A stretch of 64,000 nucleotides of DNA, from positions 15,748,001-15,812,000 of the forward strand of contig OU612072.1 in assembly GCA_914767715.1 (NCBI GenBank), in the 5' to 3' direction. The notes under the pieces were generated by a model, which saw nothing but the letters and a program-made list of their open reading frames with translations, ran no database searches and was not told where the DNA came from. The stretch comes from Membranipora membranacea. Its lineage: Eukaryota; Bryozoa; Gymnolaemata; Cheilostomatida; Membraniporidae. Positions 35,601 through 46,848 of the stretch are shown in pieces. Position numbers and translations under genes: made by a program. Every line of letters begins with the position of its first letter. The stretch's first letter is position 1.

Positions 35601-36487
35601 GTTTCTAATTGAAATACTCCAAGAATCATTATGATTAATCATTCATTAGTCACATCTTTTCTTTGTAGCCGGAGATGGATATGTACTATACGATTGCTCT
35701 CCAAATATTTACTTGGATTCCAGCACTTCTGCTAGCATTGTATGCCCGTTATGAGTCAAAACCTCCCATCGCTGCTAATGCTCTCGTCTTCTACACAACG
35801 ATGCTATCATCTTCTCTCAACCCTATCATCCAGGCGGTCTTCAATCCGGAGATCGAGAAAACATACATTAAAGTAAAAGTCGTCCTCACTAAATGTCGTG
35901 TCGAGGAATCTCCATATGACCTAGATATTATGGAAAAGGCAATAAAGAGGGAGTCGGCAGCAAGGTATGAATTGGATAGTAAGACATCGAGAGCCTTACA
36001 CATTGCGTTAACAAAGAGCTTTCTAAAAGACGTCTCAGACAAAATTTCTTGGAATAGTCCCAATGCAACGCTCAGGTCCAAGATATTAAGTCAAAACCTA
36101 GTTCGTGAATATCAAAACAGAGAAAGAGAAAAGTCTCAGAAAAAAACAACAGCGACGTCTAATGTTCAGAAGAAAAAAAGAAAAAAGGTTCCGCGCAAGC
36201 CTAAAATTGGAGCAGACGCTAATACTGAAGTAAGCGGAAAACAACATCCACCTCACGATCAAGAACAGATAAGACAGCTGGAGGCCGAAAGTAATCAAAG
36301 ACTTACGAAATCTCTAAATGAATTTTTAGAAAAAAGTGGTGTAGCAGAGAAGAGGAGCAGTCAAGTGTATAATCCAAGTAATCGTAGACTTTCGAAATCT
36401 CCAAATGAATTTTTAGAAAAAAGTGGTGTAGCAGAGAAAACAGGCAGTCAAGTGTTTTATCCAAGTTTATTAATGAAACCTTTATGA
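32663..36487 (+). CDS. 7TM receptor R1 (rhodopsin-like, no DRY)
   Basis: Four exons, 32663-33143, 33545-33642, 34258-34788 and 35669-36487, with consistent phases; 642 residues. A hydrophobic stretch (MMMSLVLFIMTSAQTQ) suggests a cleaved signal; translation may start at 32732. The N-terminus is Tyr/Asn-rich (FNYTDNYIYPFNYIDEEYH). TM1 carries IFGVPTNLITIFSL, TM2 follows, and the TM3 exon starts with the conserved Cys (ESACAF). ECL2 has LTWDPNIVACTRD. TM7 has SSLNPIIQAVFNPE, an NPxxY relative. No DRY follows TM3 (the region reads LRLLFKHK). The C-tail is Lys-rich, with a 37-residue repeat in tandem (NEFLEKSGVAEK twice). It is the only member with introns in the TM3 region. Ligand unknown. Confidence 0.82.
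33658..33776. repeat. 12-bp tandem repeat in R1 intron 2
   Basis: About eight to nine copies of GCTAATTACTAAT with small variation (GTTAATTACTAAT), immediately after the exon 2 donor of R1. Confidence 0.85.
34862..35122. repeat. GGGGAGTAGAT-type minisatellite in R1 intron 3
   Basis: Roughly 260 bases of degenerate 11-base units (GATGGGGAGTA, GATTGGGAGTA, TTTGGGAGTAG). Purine-rich on the plus (sense) strand, with little cytosine. Confidence 0.85.
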
Positions 36488-37261
36488 ATCTTTCGTCTCT
36501 TTTTTTTGTGATTTTGAAACTTATTGGAACAAAGACATCTACAGTAACAGCGATTATCTAACATAACAAACACTGGGAATTCATATATATAATTCAATTT
36601 TTTGGCCGAAACTATTGAATTATTTATATAAATCTAAAGTTTTTGTTATGTTCAAAGTATTCAATTTTTTGGCCGAATGAATTGAATATTTATAGACAAT
36701 CATTTTGATGTTTTTTTTTCAGTTTGTTGGTAGTGTGACTCTTTTTGTGATTTTATGAGAGATAGTTTGGTGTAGAAATGGGAAGAATGATTCTTTATCT
36801 TTTGTCTGTAATATACTTTCGCTACAAAACCTTATCTGTTGTTGAATGACACATATTCTATATAGTCTATAGAATATAGAATACATAACACATAGTAACT
36901 TCTGTTGAACTCTTTGAATAATAGTACCAATATATGCTGAGAATTGCAGGTGGCTGTGTCGTAGGTCACAGCAAGCCACTTTACTGTTCAATTTTTAGGT
37001 TGATTTACTCTTTGATTGTCAAGGTGATATTTAAGAGATATCACTGCAAATAACATACTTGAGGAATACAAAAAAACTGAACTCTAGTCACGCTAGTTTT
37101 GAGTCAACATAATTGTGTAGGTTCCCTTTCTAAGTCGGGAGTTAATGATGTGGTGGGGTTGAGTAAATCTCAGGTAATGATAGGTTTCACCGTCACAAGT
37201 CTAAAGAAGTGGAAAAGTTGGTTAAAATCGCAAGGTTTGATCACTGACCACATTCCGAGGA
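36488..37261. other. R1 3' flank, nothing recognised
   Basis: A repeated CAATTTTTTGGCCGAA block occurs at about 36596 and 36662. No gene seen. Confidence 0.4.
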
Positions 37262-37470
37262 AGGGGCGGCGAAATAGTGGGTGCCTTATGGGCAAGGCTG
37301 CAACATCTGCGCCGATTTTCTATCAGTTTGTAGGCAGATCGGAGCACACCTTGGGGTCCAACAGGCCCCAGCAGTCAGTGGACTGCAGTGGGTTTAAAAC
37401 CCACAACCTTCAACACTTGCATGTTGAAGACCGGTGCTCTTACCAACAAAGCCACCAATTGTTACTCTTA
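37262..37470 (-). mobile_element. tRNA-derived SINE, family 2
   Basis: On the minus strand: A box TGGCTTTGTTGGTAAGAGC, B-box-like GGTTGTGGGTTTTAAACCC, then a body with AAGGTGTGCTCCGATCTGCC. Plus-strand frames of 60-130 codons across it are not genes. Confidence 0.65.
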
Positions 37471-38349
37471 CTACTATTATCGCCCTGAAGGGCAGGTTCA
37501 TGGACTTGGCATATGTTTATTTGATTGTGCATCTCATTCAATAGTTGATCTGACAGTTTTTTTATTCATTTGTGGTTCTTTTTAGCTGATGTCATCCTAG
37601 CTTGGTCATTCCTCCGACCATTTTAATCTGATAATTGGATGATGGCATTGAGTCTATGCATTGGAAGCAATGGTAAGAAAGCTAGCAGATTTTAAAGGTC
37701 ATTATGCTATGATTGGGAATATCTCTCAGGTCAAAATTGAAAGGACTGTGCCATGGTGCTGCTGCTGTGCAGACTGGAGCCTAAAAGCTCATATCAGTAC
37801 ACACGGAGGGCATAATCATAGCTTGGAGAGGCTCTCAATATATAAAACATGATAGGCAGTGCTCCACCCTATCATTTGGTACATTTGGTGGCATCAAAGA
37901 ACATAAATGCGATATGAACTAAGTTTCAGTTGTGCGAGTTTTGAGTTAAATTGAGCATAATTTTTCACTTATTTTGTTAGCAGTTAATGAAGTAACGAGG
38001 TGGGGAAACAGTCAGGTTACGATATATTTCACTAGGAAACTTTCCTGGAATTGGCCCGAGATTAATGGATCTGGCACCGTAATTATTAAAATACATGTTA
38101 GTTTTATTTCCTATTAACATGACAGTTTGTTTAGCTGAGGGCATTGGAGCGCCTAAGTTATGGCTCATTAAAAAATGAAACTGTAATAGTTTTCCACCAA
38201 ACATCTTGATCTGATCATAAAGTTGGATCAGAGAATGGATTCAGTGCTTGGGAAGCAATGATAAGACAACTAGCAGATTTTAAAGGTCATTATGCATCAC
38301 AATTCTTTCAAACACCATTGTGCTGCACACACAAACCTCAGTCATCAGA
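37471..38349. other. R2 5' flank with a duplicated non-coding segment
   Basis: Related blocks occur twice: GCAGATTTTAAAGGTCATTA at 37687 and 38270, and TGAGT-rich sequence at 37094 and 37934. This suggests a local duplication upstream of R2 without coding content. Confidence 0.4.
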
Positions 38350-40722
38350 ATGAATGGAGCCAATAATTGGTATAAAGAACCTGTTAATACTACGGAAGGA
38401 CAAAACTACATATATATCTATCACTATCAGGATGAGGATCATTACATGCCGGATGGAGTTGTCTTCTTCATCATGTTCATCTTGTGCGTGAATGTAATTG
38501 TAGCTATTCCATCAAACATATTTGTACTAATATCGATTATATTGGACAAAAATTTGCACAACTGCAAATTTGCATTTATTACGATGATAGTGATATCGGA
38601 CTTGATGAATGGATGTATATTATGTCCTATAGCGATTCGTGCAATCTCTGTCGGGAAAATACTGAAAAGTAAGTGCTATAATGCTGCCGCCGTGGAAACT
38701 GCGTCGTTCAGCCTATCGACTTTATCACTTGGCTTTCTCGCACTGAAGACTGTTATTAAAATGAGGTCTAAAGACGATTTAGAAAAGCAGAACCAGTTCA
38801 GACTTGTGGTTACGAGGACTTCAATAGGATTCATTATTGTGATTGAAGTCTGCCTATTCATCCTAGCAGTTGTGGGTGCTGGACCTCTTAACCCGGGGTG
38901 GCAGCCTTATCTATTAAGATGCTCTGTGGATTTTGACTCATTTCATGCAATATGGTCAGGTGCAGTCAAAAGCACAGCATTTCAACAAATGTTCACTGTG
39001 GTTCTTTTCTTGGCGATTATGGTGGCCAACGGGCCACTCACAGTAGGCACAACTATTTATTTCACCTACAAGAAAGTGAGGAATTATCTTAATAAGAAAT
39101 CTAAGGAGACTCGGTCAACAACACAACAACCCAATGGACTGCATAAAGGAGAAGATCTTTTCAGTGGCACTAGAGGCATTAAGATAGCTGACATTTTATC
39201 ACAGAGTAGAGGCGAACAGGCTTTTGAAGATCCCAATCAAACAAGGACTGAGTCCAAAGCATCCAATATTGAGTATGACCAGGAGGAACAGGTGGGTAAC
39301 TGGTTGCCGCCTCTTAACAACTATTGATATTTGTTTGTATAAAGTCCAGCACTCTATAATTAACTATATAAAGTAGACTAACAACTTCCAAAAAAACTTG
39401 ATGTACCCCCCACAGTTTAATCCCAATAATAGGAAAGGATGCACTTTAGTATTATGGGTAGATTGACCCAATCGATCAGACAAAGTGGTACCACCAGTTG
39501 TATTCTATTACTATAGGGGTGGCGGAACTTTTGGTGTTATAGGATTAGAGTAAATTAAGTTGTTCAAAGTTAAATAACTGAAAACTGATGCGTTTCCACG
39601 GGTCATTGGTATTAGCTTAATCCTTGGTGTCGATTGGTGGAGGTCTTGCTCAACCAAACTTATCAGAGCTAACACATTGGCTACATTGAATGAAAAATAA
39701 TCCAACTATAAGTAAGGGTAGCTTTGATGCGCTCAATTTGTGCTTTTGTTGTCCACAAAACGATTTATAACCCCGCATAAAGCCTCGTGTTCAGGGTGGC
39801 CGGATGACGTAGTGGTTATGATTCAAGCTTCTCAAACTGAGAATTGCAGCTCGTTCGAATCCTGGTCACCACCAATGCTGCTAATGTAGGTGAACTAAAT
39901 ACATAACCCTAGCTTGCCCACCCTTATCTTGTACAAGGATGCGCTAAATAGATAAGCTGCATTATGTATCACATATCTCAATGGACGCATATTCTTGTAC
40001 GCCCAAAAAGGAGCACTGTATGCAAATAAAGTGTATGTTATTTTATATATTTAATTTTATATGTTTATAAACAGGTGGATTTGGACCTTTATTTGATGCT
40101 GGTTCTATCGGTGACAGTGCTGGAGCCAAACTTCTTGATAAGTCTACTCAGCTTGAAGAATGCACCATTGCAAGCAACTACCTATAACCTTGGCTTTCTT
40201 TTGGCCTCAATCAACCCGATAATTCTAATTTGCTTTGAACCTACCTTGAGGCACAGATTCGAACAGAGTTTCGACAGTTTTAAATGCAACCGGAATACGA
40301 AAATCTCTGCGGCAGATATTGGCAGCTCTGGGGCTGTCACTGGTCAGACCTTACCTCTCCAGCACAGACTTAGAATGAACTCCATTGAGACTAAAGACTA
40401 TCTGACAATGCTGCAAACAAGGATAGGATCAAGTCAGGCGACGGCAGCGGTTATAGGCAGCGAAACTGTACGGCAATCTGCGGCTAATATATCCAGGTAC
40501 ATAGCACATGATAAACTTAAATCTGATCGAGAGCAGGTAGGGGGCGTGGTCTCATCTGTGTACGCCATATTGGCAACGTTGAGGAAGCAGGATCAAGACA
40601 AAAAAAGTCATCAAATCACTGGAGAGTTGACGGAAAATGTACTCCCTGCTTCAATGACTCACATGACATCAATCCCTAAAAAGACCCCACGGAGCTTGGC
40701 ATCAATTAAATTCATGTTATAA
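38350..40722 (+). CDS. 7TM receptor R2
   Basis: Exon 1 (38350-39291) codes TM1-TM5 and loop 3 and ends at AACAG/GTGGGT in phase 0; exon 2 (40075-40722) codes TM6, TM7 and the tail; 529 residues. The start at 38350 (MNGANNWYKEPVNTT) matches the N-terminus of the paralogs; an upstream in-frame ATG at 38320 is less likely. The N-terminus has an N-glycosylation site and a Tyr-rich block (NYIYIYHYQDEDHY). TM1 has AIPSNIFVLISI, TM2 ISDLMNG, and a Cys precedes TM3. There is no DRY (KTVIKMRSKDD). TM7 has ASINPIILICFEP. ECL2 lacks the WD pair but keeps a Cys. A polyadenylation-like AATAAA lies about 85 bases after the stop. Confidence 0.85.
39797..40035 (+). mobile_element. tRNA-derived SINE, family 3, in R2 intron
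   Basis: The head GGTGGCCGGATGACGTAGTGG has a 7-base stem partner (GGTCACC) and a B box GTTCGAATCC. The tail is AT-rich and ends near GGAGCACTGTATGCAAATAA. The T-arm does not pair well, so a SINE is preferred over a tRNA gene. Confidence 0.6.
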
Positions 40723-41017
40723 GAAATATAATATGAATTCAACGGAATATCTATTTCTTTTTGAATTTAATGTTTACATTTTGTGCATTTGTACATGTAG
40801 AACTTAAATAAAATGCAGAGCAACTTGATTGTATTAGCCCTTATTTGTTAACCAAAACCGGAATAACCACAGCAATCACCAATTAAACCATTGGCTCTCC
40901 CATCCTGGAACCCATAAGTATTATCTTCAGTTCAATGTTCACATTCGTTCACCTTTCACTTCCATGTCCTGATCGGGTGGCGGGTGTTTGCCTGACTCCC
41001 AGTTCCACCAAAATTTT

Positions 41018-41428
41018 CTACCTTACTTGATCACGTGTATTGCTCTGGTCTAGATATAGCCAGCGGAGGTCGGCATTGATTATATCACTCAAGCTCTGTT
41101 TTGTCCATCCATGCCCTCTGCTTCCCTCTACCTTTATCTCGTTCACCCTCCTGATATCTTCATCCCCCTTTACATCAACAAACAATACATGGCAATACAT
41201 TTCTAGCCACCTATTCCTAATGACATCTCTGAAAGATATAATATTTGCTTCTGTTGTTATCTCTTCAATTCTGCAATGTTCCTCTAAGCTTGAACCAACG
41301 CAGTACCTTAGCATACACATCTCACACGAGTTTACCCTGTCTATGAGGGTTCCTGTTACGGACCATGTCTCATTCCTATAAGTCAGAGCTGGTCGCATAG
41401 CAGTTTTGTAGATGAGGAGTGCAGGCAT
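41018..41428 (-). pseudogene. Non-LTR retrotransposon reverse transcriptase C-terminal fragment
   Basis: An open 136-codon frame resembles the region after the catalytic palm in LINE reverse transcriptases: AMRPALTYRNETWSVTG, then CEMCMLRYCVGSS, then RDVIRNRWLEMYCHVLFVD, then GHGWTKQSLSDII. The order follows the usual RP-LYGSETW, MLR, R-WFGHV and W-D-I pattern. The YADD catalytic motif and endonuclease are absent, so this is a 5'-truncated remnant between R2 and R3. Confidence 0.7.
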
Positions 41429-42429
41429 CTTCCTGTTGCAGAGTTCTCCACTTTATTAGCAAAACAAATCAGCTATCAATTCTAATACATCACAAAGAAT
41501 TCCCATGTATATTGTGGGTATATTGTGGGTTCTCGTTATCACTCACCCATCATTTTGCCCAGCAGTAATAAAAACCAATGTGAAACATTCGTGTTTCATG
41601 TTTCTTTCTACAGTTCTTAGGCTTACTTAAAAAACTACTCAACATTCATAAACAGCCTGTGGTCCAGTTTTAACCTATTTTCACTCAAAGTCGATATGAG
41701 GGAGATAATAAAAAGGTGTTCCTATTTATTATGGAGAAGATAAAAGGTACCTATAGTCTCAGTTTTGTGGGAGAACCAGTTGAAATTTGGCCACAGGTTG
41801 CTTAGGCTGAGAATCGTGACTATTGAATGGAACCCGATTATTTCACAATCACCTCCACATACGCCACAAATAAAATTTCTTTTTTGCTTCTTTCAATCAT
41901 GATTGGAGAAAATTGCCAGCTAAGATTTATTCTGATGTTAACCGGGCATTGTAGGTCGGCATATATTTTTGTTTTTTTACTATCATGTTTTTATTGAGGT
42001 TTTCATATGTATAAACATCTTATAAACAAAGGAAAATAACTACTTTTAGACCTCATTAACAAAAAAAAAAGAAAAGAAAAGAAATAAGTATTGATCTACT
42101 GAAAAAGTCAGCCAATTAGGACTTTGTCCCATTGACTGCACACAATTACCCACAATTCTAGTGACATCATAAAGTACTGTAAAGCTATACTTTGACTCTA
42201 TTAAATGAGATGAGACATTCTCCCCTGCTTGGTTGCTTTGTATTACACCATGTGTAGCTTATTTGGCTACTAACTCATGGCCATGTCTTAAGTTCATGAT
42301 ATATAATGTAGGTAGGTCAAATTTTGCAGTAAATTTGAAAAAATTAAAACAAAAAGATATTATTGAAAAACTTGGTTCTAGGATTGTGATAGGAAGCATA
42401 AGATTAAGCTCAACAATCTGATAACTATA
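41429..42429. other. Intergenic with one short TIR element
   Basis: A candidate MITE at about 41652-41806 starts AGCCTGTGGTCCA and ends TGGCCACAGGTTGCT, imperfect inverted repeats; a related block is at 61567. The rest shows only A-rich tracts (42060-42090). Confidence 0.45.
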
Positions 42430-42476
42430 TGTCAGGGTGTCAGACATAGCTTCCATCACAGTGCATACAGACAATA
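42430..42476 (+). promoter_or_regulatory. Conserved 5' leader block of R3
   Basis: TGTCAGGGTGTCAGACA followed by TAGCTTCCATCACAGTGC runs up to the ATG. The same block precedes R4 (46134) and, on the minus strand, R5 (53579-53625). It contains a TGTC...GACA inverted pair. It could be a promoter or 5' UTR element, or simply recent shared ancestry. Confidence 0.5.
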
Positions 42477-45224
42477 ATGATTGGGGATAACTACTTTTAT
42501 CGCGAACCCTTCAACTCTTCGATAGATGCTGATTACGAGTATATATACCAATTTAAGGATATAACAACTTATAAGCCCGACGAAATTGTGTTTCTTATTC
42601 TCGCTCTCCTTATAATCAACACTATTGCAACTATTCCAATCAGTCTGTTTATACTGAGAACAGTCATCAAGGAGCCAGAGCTACACAAGAACAAGTTTGT
42701 TTTTATTTCAATGATATGTGCGAGTGACTTGGTTAATGCTTTAACTAGTAACATTGTTGTGCTATCAGCTATCGGAAATGGATTGATACTGAAAACAGCC
42801 TGCTCAACAGTAGGTATGCTTCATGCTAGCACGATTCTGGTCAGGGTTTGGGCAATTACCAGCATTGGTTTCCTAGCCGTTATAGTAACAAAGACGGCAC
42901 ATCGGGACGACACGGAACGGATTCAAAGCGTATATACACAAGCCGATGTAGGCGCCGCTGTAGTCATGACACTGTTTTATGCAATAGTAGGTCGCTCAGG
43001 ATTGGTCGGAGAGTTTTTTGTGTGGGATAATGCCAAGTTCACATGTGGACACAAAATAGAACAGATACTAGGGGCAATTATAGAACATGACACTTTCACT
43101 GGGGTGTATGTCATGATAATTGTGCTGTTTAGACTTACGGTAATAATACTACCTATTCCGTTGGCAATCTACTTCACATACAGAAAATGTAGTTTCTATG
43201 GGTGTCGGAAGTTTAGGATCGGGCCAGAAGTAAGTCTATCCGACATTGATAGCTCAACTAGAGTAACTTCGATTGTCAGTCCTGCAGGACAAAGAAGCAA
43301 ATCTCGATCATCTTCTACTGAACAGATTTTCTATCGCGAAGAAAAGGTAAGAGCGCATAACTAAGTATATTGGACCATATTATACTATATATATACATTT
43401 ATATATTATATTGAAGGTATATATATATATATTTATATATGTATATATATGACATAAAATGCTGTGAAAGCATGAATAAATAAAATAGTTTTGAGGTTTA
43501 TCTTCCCGGCCTGGGGGAGGGATGGAGGGACATTGGGCGTGGAGCAAGGTTCTGGGGGAGGGGGGCTTAGACTCTCAGACTAATTTTTAAGTAACTGCTT
43601 GCAAAATTGAAGTCAGTGAACCTTACATTGCCCTTCTATCCACATCATCTATCTGTCAAAAGTATCTATCCTGTAATATCCTACCAATCAGGGTAGTGTA
43701 ATGTGCAGGTCAGAGGAGTCTCTGTCGGCCAAACTCTGACATCAATAAAATATTTGTGGCTCAGGGGTTCTTTTCAACGTTGAACTTGATATACAGGAGT
43801 AATGTATATCAGTTTTAAACTTCCCAAAAAAGTTATAGTAGGCTGTTTTGCAATGCGAAAAAGCAATTCATTTTTCCATAAGTTCTGTATCCCTCTATTC
43901 GGAGGTACATGGGTGTTTAAAATTGATCCCTGAAGAACTTGAAAAGAAATTTAGGGGGCCACCTGGAGTCTATAATGAGTGGCAGGCACCCTCTAAGTAT
44001 TAGTGCCTTATTCGCTCTCACTTGTTTGCGATGACTCAATGTTAACGAGACAAAAAACTGGATAGTGAAGGTGGAGGCATAATAATGTAAATCACATGAC
44101 AGAGAGTTAGCTAGCAAGCAACTTCATTATTTCAGCATGAGAGAGAAGGCAAATCTTTCTTCCTATTTAACAGGCCTCCCTAAAGCGCATATAGCTTGTG
44201 TGGGCTAGTGACCCTATACCCTTGCCAGCCGGTTCCGGCTACTCTTTTTTCGAGCAGGCAGAGGGGGTCTTTATACTAAGTGCAAGCACACAGTAGACCT
44301 CCTGCAGTTATGGTCATTATCCGGACAGACCTGGCTAGGATGAAAGGATTTACAGTGCAAAATCAGGATTGAAGGACGGCACTGGGATCGAACCTTGATC
44401 CTAAGATCACAAATCCCTTACCCTTAACCGTCAGACCACTTCTGTCACCTAAAAGCTTGAAGGCACTCATTGTTCTTTCCATTAACACATAAACAATTAT
44501 CAGGCCTGGAGTTCTAGGGGAGGCAGGGAGGCACTGCCTCCCCTAGAAAGCTAAATACAGTGGCCTAAAAACACTATAATTGAATAATCCATGTCAGAAT
44601 ATGATCCACTGCGATTTCCATTGCTTATTATATGCCTTCAATTGCATGGGGAGGAGCTTATAGCACCCCTCCTGGTGACGCCTCAGACTCGCCTCAGACT
44701 TTTGCCTCCCCTGAAATTTCTTCTAAACTACGACCCTGCATATATCTCTCTACTTACAGGAAGAGGTGGATACCGTCGTGACTCTCTATCTTCAGTGTGC
44801 TCTATGGCTACCCTATTTAATTACATGGATCTCAGACAACAGTCCGATTGAACCGGTGGTCTATCATTCTATACAAGTCCTTAATTTACTGACCCCGTGC
44901 GTCTTCATCACATTCAATTCAGCATTAAAAAAACGATTGTTACATATGGTTAGGCAACTTGGATGCATGATCAAGCCGAGTGAAGACAGTCAAAGCTCAG
45001 ACGAAGCTCGGGATGTAAGCAGAACTGAGAGTAGGTCGCGACCAGCTTCGAACTCGGCACAATTGGCCATGATGAAGGATATGACGAGAATGTCATCTCT
45101 CAAATCGCGAAGATCAGCAAGATTGAAGAGACTAGCCAAAGGTGCAGTGGGTATAACCAATCGAAGCCAAGGGCGCAACAGGAGAGGGAATAATGAAATG
45201 GTAGAAATGGACAATAGGGGGTAG
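42477..45224 (+). CDS. 7TM receptor R3
   Basis: Exon 1 (42477-43346) ends at GAAAAG/GTAAGA and exon 2 (44760-45224) follows CTTACAG, both phase 0; 444 residues. The N-terminus is MIGDNYFYREPFNSS then DADYEYIYQF, with one N-glycosylation site and a Tyr/Asp cluster. TM1 is at about 37-60 (TIATIPISLFIL), TM2 has SDLVNALTSN, and the TM3 Cys is in LILKTACS. ECL2 has FFVWDNAKFTC. No DRY (VTKTAHRDD). Loop 3 contains FTYRKCSFYGCRKFRI. TM6 has LQCALWLPYL and TM7 has LLTPCVFITFNS. The tail carries AMMKDMTRMSS and basic clusters shared with R4 and R5. A hAT-like MITE ends 21 bases before exon 2. Confidence 0.87.
43380..43450. repeat. (TA)n repeat in R3 intron
   Basis: An interrupted TATATA run just inside the intron. 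Confidence 0.85.
44190..44452 (-). mobile_element. tRNA-derived SINE, family 1
   Basis: On the minus strand: an A-box-like GTCTGACGGTTAAGGGTAAG, B box GGTTCGATCCC, and tail CCCCCTCTGCCTGCTCGAAA then AAAGAGTAGCCGG. It lies in the R3 intron. Confidence 0.75.
44501..44738 (+). mobile_element. hAT-like MITE, copy 3
   Basis: Starts CAGGCCTGGAGTTCTAGGGG and ends TTCTAAACTACGACCCTG. It abuts the R3 exon 2 acceptor region; only 21 bases, including the polypyrimidine-like TCTCTCTACTTACAG, separate them. Confidence 0.7.
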
Positions 45225-45587
45225 ACAGGTTATCCACTGTTCACTGGTTGAAGGTCACTGTAATTTCTGATCAAAGTCATATGTTTTCTTTTATGCCCAT
45301 AATTGTATAGGTGATGAGGTTTATGAGTACTTTTCAAGCAAAACGATCTATGTGTTCATGTGTGATATCAAAACATGACTCACTATGCTTTAGAAACCAA
45401 AGACCCAATAAACTCAATTAGAAATGGCTTAGTTCAGTATTTTCTCAATAATAAATTAGTTATTACTCTTCATAACAATCGCTCTTGACATAATCAGAGC
45501 CAATCAAGAACTGAAGTTTAATTCATATTTGAATGGAGGAAGAGCTGGTACAAAAATACCCGACTTATTGGCTTTATAACATGTGGG
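45225..45587. other. R3 3' flank
   Basis: Contains a CAATAAACTC block at about 45408 that could serve as a polyadenylation signal. Nothing else seen. Confidence 0.4.
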
Positions 45588-45780
45588 TGGTGAGATGCCG
45601 CAGTCGGTTAGCACGCTTGCAATTCCCTGCCAGGCGATTAGTGCCGCAGGAGTTATTGGTTCATATCCTATGGGGGAGCTTTCAAGGCTGATTGTCCAAG
45701 CCCACGCTCAGGTGTATACCACTTCTGAAAATAAGCTGTATGCTCAGATCAAGGAAGCTGAGAGCTCCTAGAAAACTACA
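45588..45780 (+). mobile_element. tRNA-derived SINE, family 4
   Basis: A box GATGCCGCAGTCGGTTAGCA and B box GGTTCATATCC. The spacing is longer than in a tRNA and the arms do not close, so it is read as a SINE head. A 62-codon frame over it is not a gene. Confidence 0.55.
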
Positions 45781-45821
45781 GTTGATCCATTCAGATTTGA
45801 TCTGATACAAAATCCATAAAT

Positions 45822-45905
45822 ATGTGCATACATACCTAATCACATATACATATACACATGTACATACTTGCATATGTACGTGTGTACATACGTACATATC
45901 TACAT
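45822..45905. repeat. ACATAT/GTACAT simple repeat
   Basis: Alternating purine-pyrimidine repeat of CATA, TACA and GTAC units. Confidence 0.75.
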
Positions 45906-46133
45906 GGTCAACAATCTATGAGGTCCACAAGTTACTTTTTAACTACTCTGTTATCTGTAAACTTTCTAGAAACCTCTTTAAACAAATAAATATATGGATA
46001 TACAAACATAAATAGGTTAACAATGTTTCTTGATGGAACTAAATACATAAAAAAACAAAACTGATATCAAAACACTGAGGTTTTAAGATAAGCATAAGCC
46101 AAAGGTTAACACTCTAATTGCTATGTCAGGGTG

Positions 46134-46170
46134 TCGGACATAGCTTCCATCATAGTGCTTACAAATAATA
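46134..46170 (+). promoter_or_regulatory. Conserved 5' leader block of R4
   Basis: TGTCAGGGTGTCGGACATAG then CTTCCATCATAGTGC, matching the R3 and R5 leaders, retained although the downstream gene is broken. Confidence 0.45.
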
Positions 46171-46848
46171 ATGATTTGGGGAACTACTTTTACCGACAAC
46201 CTTTCAACTCTTCGATCGATGATGATTACCAGAATATATACCAGTATGAGGATATTGTCACATATTCAGTCTGACAGAGTTGTGCTCTCCATTTTCGTTT
46301 TACTCATTATCAACACTGTGGCAGCTCTTTTTATTTTGATCACATTCTTCAAGGAGCAAAAACTATGCAACAACAAGTTTGTGTTTGTTTCAATGATCTC
46401 TGCATGTGACTTGGTGACTGCTTTAACTAGCAATGTTGTTATAATGTCAGCAATTAGAAATGGACTGGTACTCAAAGCAACATGCTCGACAGTAGGCATG
46501 CTACGTGCCAGCTCCAGCTTAGTCAGGGCCTGGGCAATTAGCAGCTTTGGTATCTTAGCAGTATTAGTAACTAAAACAGTCCACCGAGAGGACAGCAAAC
46601 GGATACAAAACATCTACACAAAATCAAAAGTGGTTTCAATAATAGTGGTGACAATGTTTTATGCGATAACAGGAACATCTGGTGCAGTGGAGTATTTTGC
46701 GTGGGATCCACACAAGTTCACCTGTGCAATCGAAACCCAATCTATACCACGATTAATAGCAGGCTCAGGGCCCGGCAACACATTCAAGAAGGTATTTCTT
46801 ATAATTCTTGTCCCGTTTGGGGTTCCTGATAGTCACGCTACCACTTCC

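Noticed and set aside
37099-37585. Two overlapping plus-strand frames of 129 and 65 codons
   Set aside because: They run across a minus-strand tRNA-headed SINE and show no coding features.
39797-39875. Possible tRNA gene
   Set aside because: The acceptor stem pairs over seven bases and the B box is good, but the T-arm does not pair, and a SINE-like AT-rich tail follows.
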